A stretch of 64,000 bases of DNA from Bog-756 sp963777665 (lineage in GTDB: Bacteria > Actinomycetota > Acidimicrobiia > Acidimicrobiales > RAAP-2). This document shows positions 62,458 to 64,000 of this stretch, in pieces (the first letter of the stretch is position 1; every line of letters begins with the position of its first letter). The stretch is taken from positions 62,001-126,000 of the forward strand of contig CAVZRJ010000008.1 of assembly GCA_963777665.1 (NCBI GenBank), in the 5' to 3' direction. A model generated the notes under the pieces. That model worked only from the letters and a program-made list of their open reading frames with translations. It was not told where the DNA came from and did not search any database. The position numbers were made by a program, and so were the translations under genes.

Positions 62458-64000
62458 TCGCCTCCGGCCCGGAGCGTGCCGAGCCGTCCGCACCCCTCAT
62501 GGGTGAGCAGCAGGTCCAGGTGGTCCGGGTCGGTCGCCCGGGCCCATGCCCGCCGGCCCTCCGGAGTGCGGCAGGCCACCACCGCCCGCTCCGGTGACCC
62601 GTCCCGGCCGAACGCCACCGAGTAGGTCTCGACGGTGACCTCGCCCTCGGCATCGGCATCGGGGGCGCACTGCGGGAGGGCGCCGATCCCGACCTGCGGG
62701 TCGGCCCAGCAGAACCCTCCGGCCGACTCGACCTTGGTCTCTGCGGGAAGGCCCGGCACGAGATCGGCCGCTCCGAGGTGGGCTCGGGGCGGATCGGTGC
62801 CGTAGATGCCGATGCTGTGCTTGGAGAGGTACCAGCCGAGGCCGGTGGCGAGGCCCAGCGAGCCGGGGTCGGCGCGTAGGCGGCCGACCAGCGAGGCCAG
62901 CGCGTGGGTGCCGTAGTTGTTCCCCGGCCCGCCACCGAAGGTCAACCCCCCGGTGGCGGTGAGCGGGCGGTCGGGCTCGTCATCGGGGAGCCCGAGCTCG
63001 GCGGCGGCGATGGTGACCGCCGACGGGAAGCACGAGTAGAGGTCGACGTGGGCGATCTCGCCGATATCGGTCCCCGCCAGGGCGAGGGCAGAGCGCCCCG
63101 CGAGCCGGATGGCCGGCGAGGAGTGGAAGTCGGCCCGGTGGGAGAGGAACCAGTGGTCCTCGGCGTCGGCCCCGGCCAGGGGGAAGACCCAGCGGTCGCG
63201 GGGGATGCCGGCCGCCTCCGCCGCGGCCGCCGAGCAGAGGATGGCCGCCGCGCCTTGGTCGACCTGCATGTTTGCGGTGAGCAGCTTCGTATACGGGTAG
63301 GCGATCATCCGGTTGGTCTCGGACGGGTTGATCAGATCGGACGGACTGCGCGCCTCACGCGACCAGGCGTAGGGGTTGTCCGCGGCCACCTCCGAGAACC
63401 GGGACCAGAGGGACCCGATGCGCTCGAGGTGCTCGTCCAGGGTGCGTCCGGCCTCGGCCCGCAGGGCGTTCTCGAAGAGGGGGAAGACGTGGATGGGCAG
63501 GTCGAGCCCGCGTTCCTCCTCCGCACTGGTGGTGCCACGGCGGTCGCTCCCGAACCGGATCGGTGGTTCCGTGTCGGCCGCCCCGACCGTCCAGGGCATG
63601 ACGGGCCGGTCGGGGTGCCGGCGGGCCGCCGCCCGGGTGTAGACACAGTCGGCCCCGACCAGGACGGCCACGTCGAGGTCGCCCCGCCCGATCTCCAGCG
63701 CGGTGGCGTTGACCAGGGCCTGGGGAGCGTTCCCCCCGGTGGTGCTGACCAGCAGTTCCGGCGGCTCGATCCCGAGCAGCCCGGCCACGAGGGCCCCCGG
63801 GTTGACGTAGTCCCAGCTCAGCGGGTTGGCTACTCGCAGCGACTGGGTCCGGGCGAGCAGGGCGCGTCCCGCCCGGGCCGGGGCACCGGGGCCGACGCCG
63901 TCGCAGTCCTCGACGGCCGCTCCGACCGCCTCGAGCATCAGGCGGATCGGCTCGGGCCGGTCTGTGAGCGAGCCCTCCCCCTCGGTCCCGGGCCGGTTGG
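62439..64000 (-). CDS. thiolase-like acyl-CoA acetyltransferase family protein (5' end outside the window)
   Basis: At least 519 residues are visible; the frame is still open at the right edge (EGSLTDRPEPIRLMLEAVGA precedes the internal ATG 63938), so the start lies beyond 64000. Thiolase-fold features: VSTTGGNAPQALVNATALEIGRGDLDVAVLVGAD; NPSETNRMIAYPYTKLLTANMQVDQGAAAILCSAAAAEAAGI; VDLYSCFPSAVTIAAAELGL; GGLTFGGGPGNNYGTHALASLV. A C-terminal OB-like extension (about the last 80 residues) follows. The nucleophilic Cys of degradative thiolases is replaced by the STTGGN region, as in the SCP-x-like and actinobacterial acetyl-CoA acetyltransferase subgroup. Reaction not certain. Confidence 0.82.
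   Translation of the reverse strand, partial: NRPGTEGEGSLTDRPEPIRLMLEAVGAAVEDCDGVGPGAPARAGRALLARTQSLRVANPLSWDYVNPGALVAGLLGIEPPELLVSTTGGNAPQALVNATALEIGRGDLDVAVLVGADCVYTRAAARRHPDRPVMPWTVGAADTEPPIRFGSDRRGTTSAEEERGLDLPIHVFPLFENALRAEAGRTLDEHLERIGSLWSRFSEVAADNPYAWSREARSPSDLINPSETNRMIAYPYTKLLTANMQVDQGAAAILCSAAAAEAAGIPRDRWVFPLAGADAEDHWFLSHRADFHSSPAIRLAGRSALALAGTDIGEIAHVDLYSCFPSAVTIAAAELGLPDDEPDRPLTATGGLTFGGGPGNNYGTHALASLVGRLRADPGSLGLATGLGWYLSKHSIGIYGTDPPRAHLGAADLVPGLPAETKVESAGGFCWADPQVGIGALPQCAPDADAEGEVTVETYSVAFGRDGSPERAVVACRTPEGRRAWARATDPDHLDLLLTHEGCGRLGTLRAGGEVDLGW

Overview
The window is a GC-rich, densely coded stretch of a bacterial chromosome, almost certainly from an actinomycete-type bacterium, and I infer class Acidimicrobiia or a close relative. 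The reasons are high-GC codon use, many GTG starts, first genes of operons that look leaderless (a TANNNT box 6-8 bases before the start codon), an F420-type PPOX protein, Zur-ZnuABC, and surface proteins built of YWLVASDGG-type repeats. No rRNA, tRNA or CRISPR array was recognised.

Layout. 0-5 kb: a frameshifted TauD-type dioxygenase, then an arsenic locus (FAD disulfide reductase, aquaporin and ArsI-like lyase, divergent from ArsR) ending in two truncated arsenate-reductase remnants lying back to back. 5-13 kb: a membrane PAS-GGDEF-EAL protein and scattered enzymes (methyltransferase, amidase, DUF427 protein, haloalkane dehalogenase, F420-type PPOX). 13-17.3 kb: Zur and a zinc ABC transporter with two permeases. 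17.5-24 kb: MFS exporter with divergent LysR, an intact IS630-family element with TA target duplication, and a cytochrome P450. 24-30.9 kb: two tandem, partly identical arylsulfotransferase-like secreted proteins, a frameshifted Ig-like surface protein, an orphan ParA, DUF2237 and DUF1543 proteins. 31-45 kb: a phytanoyl-CoA dioxygenase-like protein, a repeat surface protein, then amino-acid biosynthesis (ilvD, a leader peptide with attenuator, ilvB-ilvN-ilvC, serC, an aspartate-type aminotransferase, serA). 46-56.6 kb: a pst phosphate cluster extended by three different PstS-like proteins and a sortase-fold membrane protein that has lost its catalytic His and Cys. 57-64 kb: greA-leuC-leuD, a serine hydrolase, a UPF0104-type membrane protein and a thiolase-like protein running off the right edge.

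How the genes work together. ilvD, ilvBNC and leuCD cover most of branched-chain amino-acid synthesis, and serC/serA cover serine. The pst cluster is two units: pstC-pstA-pstB-pstS1-pstS2-sortase-like, fused by overlapping start/stop codons, and a separate third pstS-like gene. Both units carry a matching TTACC element 14 bases before the -10 box, which suggests shared phosphate control. The most novel content is this pst cluster with its pseudo-sortase. Also notable are the ilvB leader, the recurrent leaderless promoters, the mosaic duplication of the sulfotransferase-like genes, and the broken arsC pair.

Caution: at least six genes carry single frameshifts, several of them in C or G runs. 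Residual consensus errors in the assembly are a likely explanation for many of these apparent pseudogenes.
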